From: Prolixibacteraceae bacterium
GTDB taxonomy: Bacteria > Bacteroidota > Bacteroidia > Bacteroidales > Prolixibacteraceae
Assembly (NCBI GenBank): GCA_025210775.1
Contig: JAOARB010000006.1
Location: 124,001-188,000, forward strand
Direction: 5' to 3'
Length of the DNA stretch: 64,000 bases
This document shows, in pieces, positions 9,832 through 20,700 of this stretch. Both the position numbers and the translations under genes were made by a program. The notes below the pieces were generated by a model. The model did not search any database. It was not told the origin of the DNA and saw only the letters and a program-made list of their open reading frames with translations. Each line of letters starts with the position of its first letter. Positions within the stretch are counted from its first letter, which is position 1.

Positions 9832-10129
9832 TCTATTTATCGAGTGGAATTTTATGGCAATATTCAAGGAAATTTTATACCAAACAGTAGATAACGAAGA
9901 AAGGATATATCATCTATTGGGGGGTAAAAAAACAATATTTTATGATATCGACATTATCAAAAAGCGATGATCGTGGATAAGCACTTTGTGATGGTAAGAT
10001 GTGGGGGTATTTATGGTTGGGATAGTGAGATTGGATATTTACGAAATAGAAATATAGAAGAATGTTTTGTTGTTTATAGGAGGGAAAGACAACGAATGAT
10101 CTTTTTGGGATCTCCGATAGCTAAAAAAA
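9832..10129. other. Gene-poor spacer inside the 9169-10529 gap
   Basis: Short frames exist here (for example 9967-10224 on the + strand) but none has a recognisable family, signal peptide or convincing ribosome binding site. Together with 9169-9702, which is AT-rich and holds no supported gene, this is the largest gene-free stretch in the first third of the window. Confidence 0.5.
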
Positions 10130-10440
10130 GTAAGTACCACTATCAAAGCAGCACTTACCAAAGCAACAACAATAAACACAAATATGTGTCATCGGAATCA
10201 AAGTCCTTAATCCCTTTTATTTAGGATAAAATAAGGATATTAAGAATGAGGTATATTTCAATAAAGTTAAAAAGTAAGTGCTACCATAAAAGCAGCACTT
10301 ACCAAACAAAAAGAATAAACGACGTGATGTATCCCATATAGGATACCACACAGCCCTTATTAAACTCCATAAGGGGATGGAGTGGAATTTTCCTTTGATA
10401 GAATATCAAAAGCAAGTGCCACCCCAAAGGCGGCACTTAC
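10130..10440. repeat. Three dispersed copies of a 29-base stem-loop (about 140-bp period)
   Basis: The copies lie at 10130-10158, 10274-10302 and 10412-10440. Each begins G(T/C)AAGTG or GTAAGTAC, ends GCACTTAC, and can fold on itself (GTAAGTGCT with AGCAGCACTTAC in the second copy). Similarity continues for about 20 bases downstream (CCAAA-CAA-A-AA-TAAAC). Starts are 144 and 138 bases apart; the sequence between is much less alike. Substitutions on one arm are often matched on the other (GTGCC with GGCAC in copy three), which suggests that the fold matters. Confidence 0.7.
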
Positions 10441-10529
10441 CAAACAACAAAAGTAAACAACGAGGGATATAAGCTAGTATATCACCTCTATCTATAATTA
10501 AATCTAAAAAGGCTCAGTATACAATATAT

Positions 10530-12725
10530 TTAAGGAGCAACTCTTATTTTGATGGTCTTTGCAATACTACGTGAACCATTTCCTATACGTAGTTTATAAA
10601 TTCCATCTTCCACTTTCCAACTCTTATTTTCGGCATCATAATAGGCCAACGAACCAACAGGAATAGCTATCTTAAAAGATTTATACTCATTAGGTTGTAA
10701 TTTTATCTTTTGGAATCCTTTAAGTTCATTTTCAGCTTTTACCACTTGTGATTTGACATCATGAACATAAATCTGGATCACCTCAGCACCTTGTCTAGAA
10801 CCTGTATTTTGGATCTCACCAGTAACGACAATCGTATCATCTTTGGTATAGCTTGTTTGGTCGGCATGAAGGTTATTCATCTCAAAAGTAGTATAAGAAA
10901 GACCATGACCGAAGCTAAACAATGGATCGATACGATGGGTATCAAACCAACGATAGCCCACAAGAATACCTTCTTTATAATCCACCTCTTTACCATCACC
11001 AGGATAGCCTATTTTCCCAAAAGAATGAGCACCTACATCTTCAAGTTTTTTAGCAAAAGTGATAGGTAATTTTCCTGATGGATTCACCTTTCCACTAAGG
11101 ATATTGGCAATGGCATTCCCTCCTTCACTACCAAGATACCACGCTTGTGCAACAGATTTCACTTTCGAAACCCATGGCATGGCAACCGCATTTCCACTTA
11201 CAAGAAGAACTCCTGTATTTGGATTCACCTCAACAATCTTATTGATCAGTGCGTTTTGACCAAAAGGAAGGTCGTAGGTCGTACGGTCTCCATTTTCACA
11301 ATCTTGTTGGTAATTTTTATTTAATCCCCCAACAAATATTACCACATCCGCTCTTTTCGCAACACGTATCGCCTCACGGTATAGAGAATCTTGATTCTCT
11401 TTTGGATGTGTAATATGATCATAAATAGAAGGTCCTGAGGAGTAACCTAATGTATATTCAATGGTTGCTTTCGGGAATTTGGATTTAATGCCAGCCAAAG
11501 GAGAGATCTCATGAATTGTTTTTAATTCAGAAGAGCCCCCTCCGATGGTCATCTGGCGTGTCGCGTTTTCACCGATAACTGCAATTTTTATATTCTTAGT
11601 TGTATCCAGAGGAAAGAAATGGTCTTTATTTTTCAAAAGCACAATTCCCTCTTCTGCCACTTCTCTAGCGACGTCAAAATGTCTCTTAGATCCTTTTTCT
11701 CCGAAAGGACGATTTGCCGACATGGTAGTACGCATCATCAAACGAAGGATACGGCGTGCCTTATCATTAACCACTTCCTCGTCGATCTCTCCATTTTGGA
11801 TCTTTTCTAAAAATGGTTTAGCTAGATAGTAATAGTCATAGCTATTTTTGACATTCGATGTAAGGCCATCGGTACCTGTACCCATCTCAATATCCAATCC
11901 ATAGAGAGCCGATTTGGTAGTATTGTGAGCAGCAGCCCAGTCTGAGATCACCACCCCATCAAATTTCCAATCACCTTTAAGAATATCGTTATTAAGGGTT
12001 TTATTTTCACAACAATATTCACCTTGATATTTATTGTAAGCTCCCATGATAGACCATACATCTCCCTCTTCTACTGCGGCCTTAAATGCAGGAAGATAGA
12101 TCTCATGCAAAGCTCTGTCGCTCACCTTTACATTGATGGTGCTACGAAGGACCTCTTGGTTGTTTAATGCATAGTGTTTCACACATGCAGCCACCTTATT
12201 TTCTTGTACTCCTTTGATGTAAGGAACCACCATCACAGAAGCAAGGAAAGGGTCCTCTCCCATATATTCGAAATTACGTCCATTTAGTGGTGTACGGTAA
12301 ATATTCACTCCTGGTCCAAGAAGGACATCTTTTCTTCGATAGCGTGCTTCTGCACCAATGGCCTGACCGTATTTATAAGACATTTCAGGATTGAAAGTCG
12401 CAGCAAGGCAGGTCAATGCAGGGAAAGCCGTACAAGAGTCGTTAGTCCATCCAGCATGATTCCAGCTGTCCCATTCTATTTCTGCACGAATACCGTGAGG
12501 ACCATCCGACATCCATAGCTCAGGAACCCCTAGACGTGCCACTCCAGGGATACTAAATTTGGATTGTGCATGACACAAGTTAACCTTTTCTTGCAAGGTC
12601 ATTTTTTGCAAAATGGCTTCCACCTTTTGCTCCACATTGTCGTTTTTCTGACCATAAGACGGGAGCTGTATAAAAGCTCCCATCAGAAAGACGATGATCA
12701 AAGAGAGATTGAATCTGTTTTTCAT
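10530..12725 (-). CDS. Glycoside hydrolase family 3, secreted beta-glucosidase-like
   Basis: A 731-residue GH3 enzyme, expected to release glucose (or another beta-linked sugar) from the non-reducing end of oligosaccharides in the periplasm. A signal peptide covers about 1-25 (ending LPSYGQ). The GH3 N-terminal barrel follows, with SDGPHG, the nucleophile Asp262 in VVISDW and KHYALNNQE; then the C-terminal alpha/beta domain and a fibronectin-III-like end domain from about residue 650. It is the last gene of the PUL, 13 bases after the preceding GH3 gene. The two GH3 proteins are clearly different and probably act on different linkages or oligomer lengths. Confidence 0.88.
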   Translation of the reverse strand: MKNRFNLSLIIVFLMGAFIQLPSYGQKNDNVEQKVEAILQKMTLQEKVNLCHAQSKFSIPGVARLGVPELWMSDGPHGIRAEIEWDSWNHAGWTNDSCTAFPALTCLAATFNPEMSYKYGQAIGAEARYRRKDVLLGPGVNIYRTPLNGRNFEYMGEDPFLASVMVVPYIKGVQENKVAACVKHYALNNQEVLRSTINVKVSDRALHEIYLPAFKAAVEEGDVWSIMGAYNKYQGEYCCENKTLNNDILKGDWKFDGVVISDWAAAHNTTKSALYGLDIEMGTGTDGLTSNVKNSYDYYYLAKPFLEKIQNGEIDEEVVNDKARRILRLMMRTTMSANRPFGEKGSKRHFDVAREVAEEGIVLLKNKDHFFPLDTTKNIKIAVIGENATRQMTIGGGSSELKTIHEISPLAGIKSKFPKATIEYTLGYSSGPSIYDHITHPKENQDSLYREAIRVAKRADVVIFVGGLNKNYQQDCENGDRTTYDLPFGQNALINKIVEVNPNTGVLLVSGNAVAMPWVSKVKSVAQAWYLGSEGGNAIANILSGKVNPSGKLPITFAKKLEDVGAHSFGKIGYPGDGKEVDYKEGILVGYRWFDTHRIDPLFSFGHGLSYTTFEMNNLHADQTSYTKDDTIVVTGEIQNTGSRQGAEVIQIYVHDVKSQVVKAENELKGFQKIKLQPNEYKSFKIAIPVGSLAYYDAENKSWKVEDGIYKLRIGNGSRSIAKTIKIRVAP

Positions 12726-12738
12726 CTATATTGTATTA

Positions 12739-14976
12739 TTAGTCTAGTTCAAAATATAACGAGATATTGGTATTAGCATCTCCTCCAACCCACAATTGGA
12801 AACGTCCAGCTTCGACACGATCTTTCATTTCCATATCATGGAACGAGAGTTGTGTGGTTGGAATTTTAAACGTTACGGTTTGACGTTGTCCCGCTTCAAG
12901 AGTAATTCTTTTAAACCCTTGCAGTTCTTTGACTGGACGTGTAACATTTCCAACCAAATCACGGATATACAACTGTGTGATCTCGGTTCCTTTTCGATCT
13001 CCAGTATTGGTTAGATCAAAACGCACCTCAATAGTATCGTCCAGATTATATTTTTGTTTGTCTAGTTTTAGGTTGCTATACTCAAAAGAGGTATAAGACA
13101 ATCCATAACCAAATGGATATGCTGGAGCATAGCCATCATCTAGGTAGTGGGATGTGTTTCCTAGTGAAGTCTGCACAGCTCCAACAGGAATCTCATCCAT
13201 AGGCACCCATTGGTGAGGTTCGACAGGACGCCCTGTGTTTTTATGGTTATAATGAATTGGAATCTGTCCTACACTCTTAGGAAAGCTTAATGGAAGTTTA
13301 CCAGAAGGGTTTGCATCTCCGCTTACAATATCGGCAAGAGCTTCTCCTCCCATCGTTCCGGGATGCCACCCGTATATTATTGCATCTGAGAGAGGAGCCA
13401 CATCGTTAAGCACCAATGGTCTTCCAGCAAAGACTGTCAACACAATAGGCTTCCCACTCTTCTTAAGATAAGATATCAACTCACTTTGTGCACCAGGAAG
13501 ATCGATATGGGCACGTGAATGTGCTTCACCAGAAAGGATTGCTTCCTCTCCTGCACAAAAAACAATTACATCCGCCTTTTTAGCTAAAGACAAAGCCTGA
13601 TTAAAATCGGTATGACGTTTGTCTCTAGAGTATTCTAATCCAGGAGCAAAAAGGATATTCTCCTTTCCCCATCTCTTTTCGAAAGCCATACGAGGAGTGA
13701 TCGTAATGGAAGCATCTCCATCGAAATTCCACGTCCCTAATTGTTCATAAGGTTGATCGGCCATCGGCCCAATCAAAGCAATCTTTTGATGATGTGCATT
13801 TAACGGCAAAATACCTTCATTCTTAAGCAATACCATACTCTGTGTTGCCATCTTCTTAGCAGTCACAAGGTCCTTAGGAGAAGAGAATTTATTTTGATCC
13901 TCCTCAGCAATATATGGATCATCAAAAAGATTCAATTCTTTCTTTACTCTCAAAATATTAAGTACCGCTTCATCAATCTGTTTCTCAGTAATCTTTCCTT
14001 CTTTGAGAAGTGCATGGATATTCTCTTTATAAGAGCTGGCAACCATTTCCATATCCACCCCAGCTACAATCGAACGCTCTGCCGCTTGTTTCTCATTCTC
14101 AACAAAACCATGCTGAATCATCTCCGTAGTAGACTTCCAATCACTCACCACAAAACCATCAAAATGCCACTGATCACGAAGAACATCCCTAAAAAGATAT
14201 TTATTACCAGTAGATGGGATACCATCGATTTCATTGAAGCTAGACATAAAAGTAAGTACACCTGCTTTGATTGCTTCCTCAAAAGGAGGAAAATATTGAT
14301 CGTGCAGCTCTCTGATAGGTATCAAAGCTGTATTATAGTCACGACCACCTTCCGCAGCACCATACCCAACGAAATGTTTGGCACAAGCAGCAATCTTGTG
14401 TTTTCCATTTAGGGCATCACTTTGAAAGCCTTTGATCATTGCTGCTCCTAGTTGTCCACCCAATAGAGGATCTTCACCAAAACTTTCGGCAATACGTCCC
14501 CAACGAGGATCACGAGACAAGTCTAACATAGGAGCAAAAGTCCAACGCACACCAGAAGAACGAGCTTCTTTCGCTGCAATATGTGCTGATGCCTTAACTA
14601 AAGCAGGGTTCCAAGAAGCAGCCATTCCTAGTGGGATAGGGAATACGGTTTTAAAACCATGGATCACATCTCTACCGAAAAGGATAGGAATACCAAGTCG
14701 ACTCTCTTCTACAGCAATACGTTGGATATGATTGATCTTCTTCACGTCCACTTCATTTAAGATGGAGCCCACTTCTCCTTTAACAATACTCTGCTTATCC
14801 ACCTTTGATACTGGAAAGTCGATAGTATTGATCTGGCACATCTGACCTATCTTTTCCTCTAAAGTCATTTGTGAAAGGAGATGATCAATGGACTTATCTG
14901 TATTTGGTTTTTGACAACTCGTAAGGCCCAACAGAGCCATAACAGTGCCAGTGATGATATGTCTATACTTACGCAT
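12739..14976 (-). CDS. bglX: Glycoside hydrolase family 3, BglX-like lipoprotein
   Basis: A 745-residue GH3 beta-glucosidase closest in layout to BglX. It has a lipoprotein signal with the lipobox LTSC (Cys21), so it is probably anchored to a membrane facing the periplasm. Motifs in order: MTLEEKIGQM, RFGRDVIHG-like (LFGRDVIHGFKT), DPRWGRIAESFGEDP, KHFVGYGAAEGGRDY, and nucleophile Asp279 in FVVSDWKS. The C-terminal alpha/beta domain and a fibronectin-III-like domain follow. It is the fourth gene of the PUL, 126 bases after the glycan-binding lipoprotein. With its GH3 neighbour it would finish breakdown of imported beta-glucan oligomers. Confidence 0.88.
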   Translation of the reverse strand: MRKYRHIITGTVMALLGLTSCQKPNTDKSIDHLLSQMTLEEKIGQMCQINTIDFPVSKVDKQSIVKGEVGSILNEVDVKKINHIQRIAVEESRLGIPILFGRDVIHGFKTVFPIPLGMAASWNPALVKASAHIAAKEARSSGVRWTFAPMLDLSRDPRWGRIAESFGEDPLLGGQLGAAMIKGFQSDALNGKHKIAACAKHFVGYGAAEGGRDYNTALIPIRELHDQYFPPFEEAIKAGVLTFMSSFNEIDGIPSTGNKYLFRDVLRDQWHFDGFVVSDWKSTTEMIQHGFVENEKQAAERSIVAGVDMEMVASSYKENIHALLKEGKITEKQIDEAVLNILRVKKELNLFDDPYIAEEDQNKFSSPKDLVTAKKMATQSMVLLKNEGILPLNAHHQKIALIGPMADQPYEQLGTWNFDGDASITITPRMAFEKRWGKENILFAPGLEYSRDKRHTDFNQALSLAKKADVIVFCAGEEAILSGEAHSRAHIDLPGAQSELISYLKKSGKPIVLTVFAGRPLVLNDVAPLSDAIIYGWHPGTMGGEALADIVSGDANPSGKLPLSFPKSVGQIPIHYNHKNTGRPVEPHQWVPMDEIPVGAVQTSLGNTSHYLDDGYAPAYPFGYGLSYTSFEYSNLKLDKQKYNLDDTIEVRFDLTNTGDRKGTEITQLYIRDLVGNVTRPVKELQGFKRITLEAGQRQTVTFKIPTTQLSFHDMEMKDRVEAGRFQLWVGGDANTNISLYFELD

Positions 14977-15102
14977 ACTTAGTGTTGTTTATTCTAGTGC
15001 AAAACTGAGATTAAAAGAAAAATAGTTTGATCAAAAAGGAAAACATAGTAGGATAGAAATAATGGAGTATGGTAGACCATCCGAAAATGGTCCACCAAAG
15101 AT

Positions 15103-15921
15103 CTATTGTTTGGCTTTAAGAATCCAAGTCCATCCTGTTCCTCCTGCATTCATTGGAGCGTAAAGGATCATCTTATCATCCGTAAGTTCAATGATATTAT
15201 ATACCCCGTCAGGTGCTACTCTCTGTGCGTCGTTACCTAATATAGGCGCATCCGTAAGCGTTAGCTTAGTATAATCCTTATTGAATTTAAAGCTTCCAAG
15301 AGTCGAAGTAGTCCCATCATTATAAGTATAGTTTGCAGCCCCATTAAGATCAAACTGCATATATCCTTCTGCATCGGCAGGACCTACTCCTGTTCCCCCA
15401 GCATTCCACCATGCAGTTTCCCATTGTGTAGCATCGTTGCCTGGTGACATATACCACCACATACGGCCATCAGCACCAGGACCACCATCGAAGACCCATT
15501 GCTTGCCTTCAAGATTTTGTCCCACCAAACGGTAATAGTTAGGTGGTAATTCTTGGTCAAGATGATCAATCTGCACCTCTATTTGTTTTGAGATATAAGA
15601 CGATTTGGCAGGATCATTTCCTTCCATATAAGCCGTAGTCACATAATAAGTAAAGACTGCTTTTCCAGGAATAGGGTAGTTTACTACCACCTTATCGGTA
15701 TAGCTTTTATCGATATTATAATCCCAAAAACCAGCCACACCAGGAGTGTTCATCTTAAGCGTTAATCCATTGCCTCCTTCGGTTGATTGGATCACCTCTA
15801 GCTGGATATCATCTGGGTTAAAAGTATTGGTTAGCACCTCTCTATCCACTATTGGATCACACGCAACAGCTGAGATGAATAGTATGAAGAGAGCGATATA
15901 ATGTTGAAAAGAATATTTCAT
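15103..15921 (-). CDS. Surface glycan-binding lipoprotein (SusE/SGBP position)
   Basis: A 272-residue lipoprotein: signal with lipobox AVAC (Cys21), then a PKD/Ig-like beta-sandwich at about 40-130, then a C-terminal domain very rich in Trp, Gly and Tyr (WWYMSPGND, WETAWWN, TGWTWILK), as expected for a sugar-binding face. Its place directly after susD, 41 bases away, is the normal place of SusE/F-like surface glycan-binding proteins. I infer that it holds the polysaccharide at the cell surface for the SusCD pair. I do not recognise a closer named family; a lipid-anchored glycan-processing protein without known motifs is the alternative. Confidence 0.75.
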   Translation of the reverse strand: MKYSFQHYIALFILFISAVACDPIVDREVLTNTFNPDDIQLEVIQSTEGGNGLTLKMNTPGVAGFWDYNIDKSYTDKVVVNYPIPGKAVFTYYVTTAYMEGNDPAKSSYISKQIEVQIDHLDQELPPNYYRLVGQNLEGKQWVFDGGPGADGRMWWYMSPGNDATQWETAWWNAGGTGVGPADAEGYMQFDLNGAANYTYNDGTTSTLGSFKFNKDYTKLTLTDAPILGNDAQRVAPDGVYNIIELTDDKMILYAPMNAGGTGWTWILKAKQ

Positions 15922-15962
15922 GATACACTAATTTAAATTATAAAGAACTTGATTAATGGATA

Positions 15963-17681
15963 TTACCATCCTGGATTCTGCTTATATACGCCATTAGAAA
16001 GACGAATTTCAGATTCAGGAATAGGCAATAAGGCTTTTGTTTCTGGTCGATATTGAACATTATAAACACCAGCCACACCTAAGTTGGATACAGGAATACT
16101 TCGAGTGTAGTAGTTGTTGCTATTATTTTCAACATCCCCCCATCGTACCAAATCAAACCATCTTAGTCCTTCGAAAGCAAATTCATGAATACGTTCTTTT
16201 TTTAGTGCATCTAGAGAGTAAGGTACTGGAGCCAATCCGGCTCTTGCTCTAACTCTATTAAGATTAGTATTGTCCTCAGTAAGTTCCGATTGCATAAGAA
16301 GGACATCCGCAAAACGTAGGTAATAGAAATCTTGTGCAGCCCAAAGCTGAAGAGGGTCACCATTATCCATGTTATATAGATAGTAGAAAAGACCTTTTAC
16401 GCCATCTTCTCCATCATGCTGAAGGGTAGTATATTTTTTATTAAAATAGCCTGTTTCTTGGTCTCCTACGTCCCCTTTATAACTATCTGTTCCTTGCTCA
16501 GCATCGCCTAGTTCAAGGATAGAACCTTTCTTACGTGTATCTGTGTCATCCCATTGATCGTAAAGCATAGGATTGACTGTACCCCAGCCCCATCCTTGAC
16601 CAAATGGAATCATAGAGTTATCACGAACACCAAAATACAAACAAACTCTATTGTTGTAACTCTGACCTTTGGCCCAATCCCAATTACCGAAAGCATAACG
16701 AAGAGCAAACATCACCTCTTTATTACCTGTTCCGATACTTGAATGTGGACCATCTTGACCAGCCCAAGCTAACCCTTCTTTGTCAGCCCAAGGCAATACT
16801 ACTTTACCTGCATTGGTATTGACATACGAATAAGGCCATAAGTTACGGAAGTCCGAAACCAATTCGTAACCACTGTTATTAATGATATCATCAAGCATGG
16901 CTACGATCTCTGTCTTAGTTGTCTCATTACCATCAGCCAATGGAAGAACATCGGTAGCTTCTTTTTGAATATTGCTCATATAGCCAGTATAGAAAAGATA
17001 TACACGAGCCATATATGCTTTAGCTACCCATAAGTTAGCATGACCGTAGGTATCAATAGATAGATCGTTAGCATTCGTTTTTGGCAACATCTCTGTTGCT
17101 GTTTTCATATCTGAAGCGATCTGAGCAAACGTCTCTTTAATAGAAGATCTGTCTACATTTCTAGGTGCATCTGTCTTAAGAATCAAAGGCATTCCTCCGA
17201 AGAATTTAGCGGCTCTAAAAAGTAGGAATCCTCTCATGAAATAAGCCTCCCCAATTACTTGATTCTTATAATCCGCAGCTTGCTCTGGTGTCTTAAAGAA
17301 ACTAGTAAAATCGGTATTTGAAGCCTTCTCTATAATGGCATTACAACGATAAATTCCGTTATAAGTCTCAACCCATAGATCCTTATAGGTATCCTCCTCA
17401 GGATCTTTAAACTCATCAATATTCTTTGCTAATTTATCATCTGGACCTCCACCGGAGAACATTAGGTCAGACAGTAAGTTGGCTGTCACATGTTCGTTAC
17501 TAGAGATACCTCCGACATAGAGTGCATTATAAACACCCCCCATGGCTTCATCAATATCTTTAGGAGTCTGATAGAAATTCGTTAAACTCTTCTGGTATAG
17601 ATTATCTGTATCGAGAAAGTCCTTACAACCAACCAATAAGAAGATCATACAAAAAATAAGTGTGGTATATCTGTTTTTCAT
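15963..17681 (-). CDS. SusD/RagB-family surface lipoprotein
   Basis: A 572-residue SusD-family protein, the lid of the SusC transporter that captures oligosaccharides outside the cell. A lipobox (LLVGC, Cys19) is followed by the family opening KDFLDT, TPR-like helices (GEAYFMRGFLLFRAAKFFGG), and the conserved C-terminal end: ERIHEFAFEGLRWFDLVRWG, then LLPIPESEI and NPGW. It starts 19 bases after the susC stop and is co-transcribed with it. Aromatic residues typical of a glycan platform are abundant, but the sugar cannot be read off. Confidence 0.93.
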   Translation of the reverse strand: MKNRYTTLIFCMIFLLVGCKDFLDTDNLYQKSLTNFYQTPKDIDEAMGGVYNALYVGGISSNEHVTANLLSDLMFSGGGPDDKLAKNIDEFKDPEEDTYKDLWVETYNGIYRCNAIIEKASNTDFTSFFKTPEQAADYKNQVIGEAYFMRGFLLFRAAKFFGGMPLILKTDAPRNVDRSSIKETFAQIASDMKTATEMLPKTNANDLSIDTYGHANLWVAKAYMARVYLFYTGYMSNIQKEATDVLPLADGNETTKTEIVAMLDDIINNSGYELVSDFRNLWPYSYVNTNAGKVVLPWADKEGLAWAGQDGPHSSIGTGNKEVMFALRYAFGNWDWAKGQSYNNRVCLYFGVRDNSMIPFGQGWGWGTVNPMLYDQWDDTDTRKKGSILELGDAEQGTDSYKGDVGDQETGYFNKKYTTLQHDGEDGVKGLFYYLYNMDNGDPLQLWAAQDFYYLRFADVLLMQSELTEDNTNLNRVRARAGLAPVPYSLDALKKERIHEFAFEGLRWFDLVRWGDVENNSNNYYTRSIPVSNLGVAGVYNVQYRPETKALLPIPESEIRLSNGVYKQNPGW

Positions 17682-17700
17682 GATTACTTAATTTTTTTGA

Positions 17701-20700
17701 TTAGAAAGAAATGTTTAATCCCAACATCACTGTTCGTGGAAGTGGATAAAGACCTAAGTCGATTCCTGAAGCCCAACCGGCATCATGTCCGTATGATACT
17801 TCTGGGTCCATTCCTTTATAACCAGTGAAAGTGTACAGATTATTTACAGACATATACAGTTTGGCTCCACTCATCCATGACACTTTCTTAAGCATCTTTT
17901 TGAAATCATAACCAACAGTCAAATTGCTTATTCTTATATAATCTGCGTCATGCATAAAAATATCAGAGATAAAATTAGTGTTGCGATGAGAAGAAGAACT
18001 CAAACGTGGTAGGCGATTAGAAGTACCTTCTCCATGCCATCTATCAAACACTTCAGTAGTGTAATTTTGGTCAAACTTATCGGCAAAAGAACGATACGAT
18101 TGCATCACTTGCATTCCGAACTTCCCTGTTAGAGTCATGTTCGTATAGAAACCTTTGTACTCACCATTAAGCTGAATACCCAACTCATAATCAGGACGAG
18201 GATCTCCAAGCATCACCTTATCTTTTTCGTCAATCGTACCATCATTGTTTTGATCCACAAAACGTACATCTCCCATTCTTTGATCTTCGAAATAAGGCTT
18301 CCCTTCTGGTCCTACATATTGGTCTACTTCGTCTTGATTTTGAAGAATACCATTGGTTTGATAACCATAGAAATAACCAATAGGTTTTCCTACTTCTACA
18401 CGAGACACATAAGACGTTCCTTGAGAAAGAACATTAGAAGGGCCGGTAATGATACCTTCAGCGTTATCTAGTTTCGTAACTTTGTTCTTATTGTATGAAC
18501 CACTTAAGGTCACACCATATTTAAATTCACCAACAGAGTCGTTCCATCCAATAGCTAATTCTACCCCGCTATTTTCAATGTTACCACCATTGATATATGG
18601 AGCACTAGCACCAGCAGTACCTTGTATAGGAGCAATTACTAACCAATCTTTGGTTGTTTTCTTATACCAATCGAATGTCAAAGATAGTTTTGAATCCAAC
18701 CATCTGGTATCCACACCAATATTTAACTGTTCTGAAGTTTCCCAAGTAACATCAGGGTTAGGTACATTTGCAGGAATGGCAGTAGAACCAGATATAGGTT
18801 TGTTCGCACCGAAATAGTAACCTGGATCGATATATGAAATATTAGAACTATAGATAAAATTATCGATAGACTGGTTACCATTTTGTCCCCAACTCGCTCT
18901 TAACTTACCATAAGTCATCAATGGGATATCTTGAAGGAACTCTTCTTGTGTAAAGTTCCATCCTGCAGAAAAAGAAGGGAAGAAACCCCATCTATTGCCT
19001 TCAGCAAAATTAGAAGAACCATCGGCACGGAAAGTAGCATCAAGGATATATTTCTCGTTATAGTTGTAGCTTACTCTTCCCATATATGAAAGTAGGGCTC
19101 CACCTTGGGCAGCACCATCACGTCCCCATGTATCGATACCTGTGATCTTATCTTTCTTCACATTATCTAGATAGGCATATTCAGGCTTTCCAAAAGTAGT
19201 ATTAGACTTACGTCCACCTACATTCACATTTAAGTGATTCTTAAGCATCTCGCTACCTGCCAACAACTGTACTTTATGCTTATCGATTTTAAAATCATAA
19301 GTCATCGTATTGGTCCATGTATAGTTTACACCTTGATATAGATTCTGAGAAGCAGCATCTACTGTGTTGTTATACAATATACCTAGTTGGTATGTAGGAG
19401 ACCATGAACGGTTATTTCCAAACCAGCTATTGATACCGAAAGAAGATCTTAATTTTAAATCTTTGATAGGTTCCACCTCAACAAAGACATTACCAACAAT
19501 GGTATTTTTCTTTTCCCAGTTGTAGTTCTTTTTATAATATAGTACAGCCAATGGGTTTGTTTGGCTATTATCCACTCCCTCTAAAGTAGGAGTATAGTTA
19601 TTTCGATCTGGTGATTTATCCCAATAAGCAGGCATCAATGGATTCTGTACAATGGCATTATGAAGATCATTATCATAGATATTTCCTGTTCCTACAGCAC
19701 GGTTCTTTACGTTTGTATAAGTAAAATTCTCACCAATAGTAACAATGCTATGCGCTTCGTTTTTAAACAGAACCATCTGTGTATTGATACGACCTGTCAT
19801 ACGTGTATAGCCCGCATCCGTAATGTCTCCACCAACAATACCTGTTTGATCAAAATAAGAGAAACCCAAGGCGTAGGTGATATCCTCTGAAGCACCAGTA
19901 ATATTGATTGCATGATTTTGGATCGGAGCATTCTTTTTGTTCATCTCATCAATCCAATTGGTTCCTTCCCATCCATTTTGAAGACGTCCCCATACATCCT
20001 CACCTAAAGTAGTACCAAGATTGTTTGGGTAGTTGTTATTTAACCAGTTGTTGCTTTTTAGTTCTTGTTCCCAATTATGAGGAGCTAAACCATCATTGGC
20101 ACGTCCTTCATCCATAATGTACATATACTCTTGGGCATTCAATGGAGCCACATTCTTATATACATTCTGTACCCCATAATAAGCATCATATGTTACGCGA
20201 GGTTTGCTTCCTTTCTTAGCTTTAGTAGTCGTTACAAGTACCACCCCATTGGCAGCTCTTGATCCATAGATAGCAGCCGATGCAGCATCCTTAAGGACAT
20301 CGATAGAAGCAATATCTGAACTACTTAAATAATCGATATCTTCAACAGCAATACCATCAACGATATATAAAGGGCTGGCATTACCGATGGTTCCCATTCC
20401 ACGAATAGAAACTTGTGTTCCTGAACCAGGAGCACCACTGTTACGAGAGATTGAGACTCCAGGAGTAACTCCCTGCAATGCTTCCATCGCAGTCCCAGTA
20501 TTCAGTTGGGCTATTTTCTCTCCTTTGATATTCACATTGGCACCAGTAACTAGAGCTTTCTTTTGAACACCATAACCAACGACAACCACTTCGTCAATAT
20601 CAGAAATGGCATCATTCATCTTAACATTTATAGTAGATTGGTTTGCAACCACCTCTTGCGGAAGCATTCCGACAAAAGAGAAAAGCAAAGTTGTTCCTTT

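Noticed and set aside
9652..10224. Three overlapping + strand reading frames of 64-85 codons
   Set aside because: They are formed by the palindromic element and AT-rich DNA, have no recognisable domain, and their translation follows the repeat period (MEEPWRKHG-like).
10130..10440. CRISPR-like array of three repeats
   Set aside because: Repeats are imperfect and more than 100 bases apart, the spacers are uneven in length and there are no cas genes. A stem-loop family fits better.
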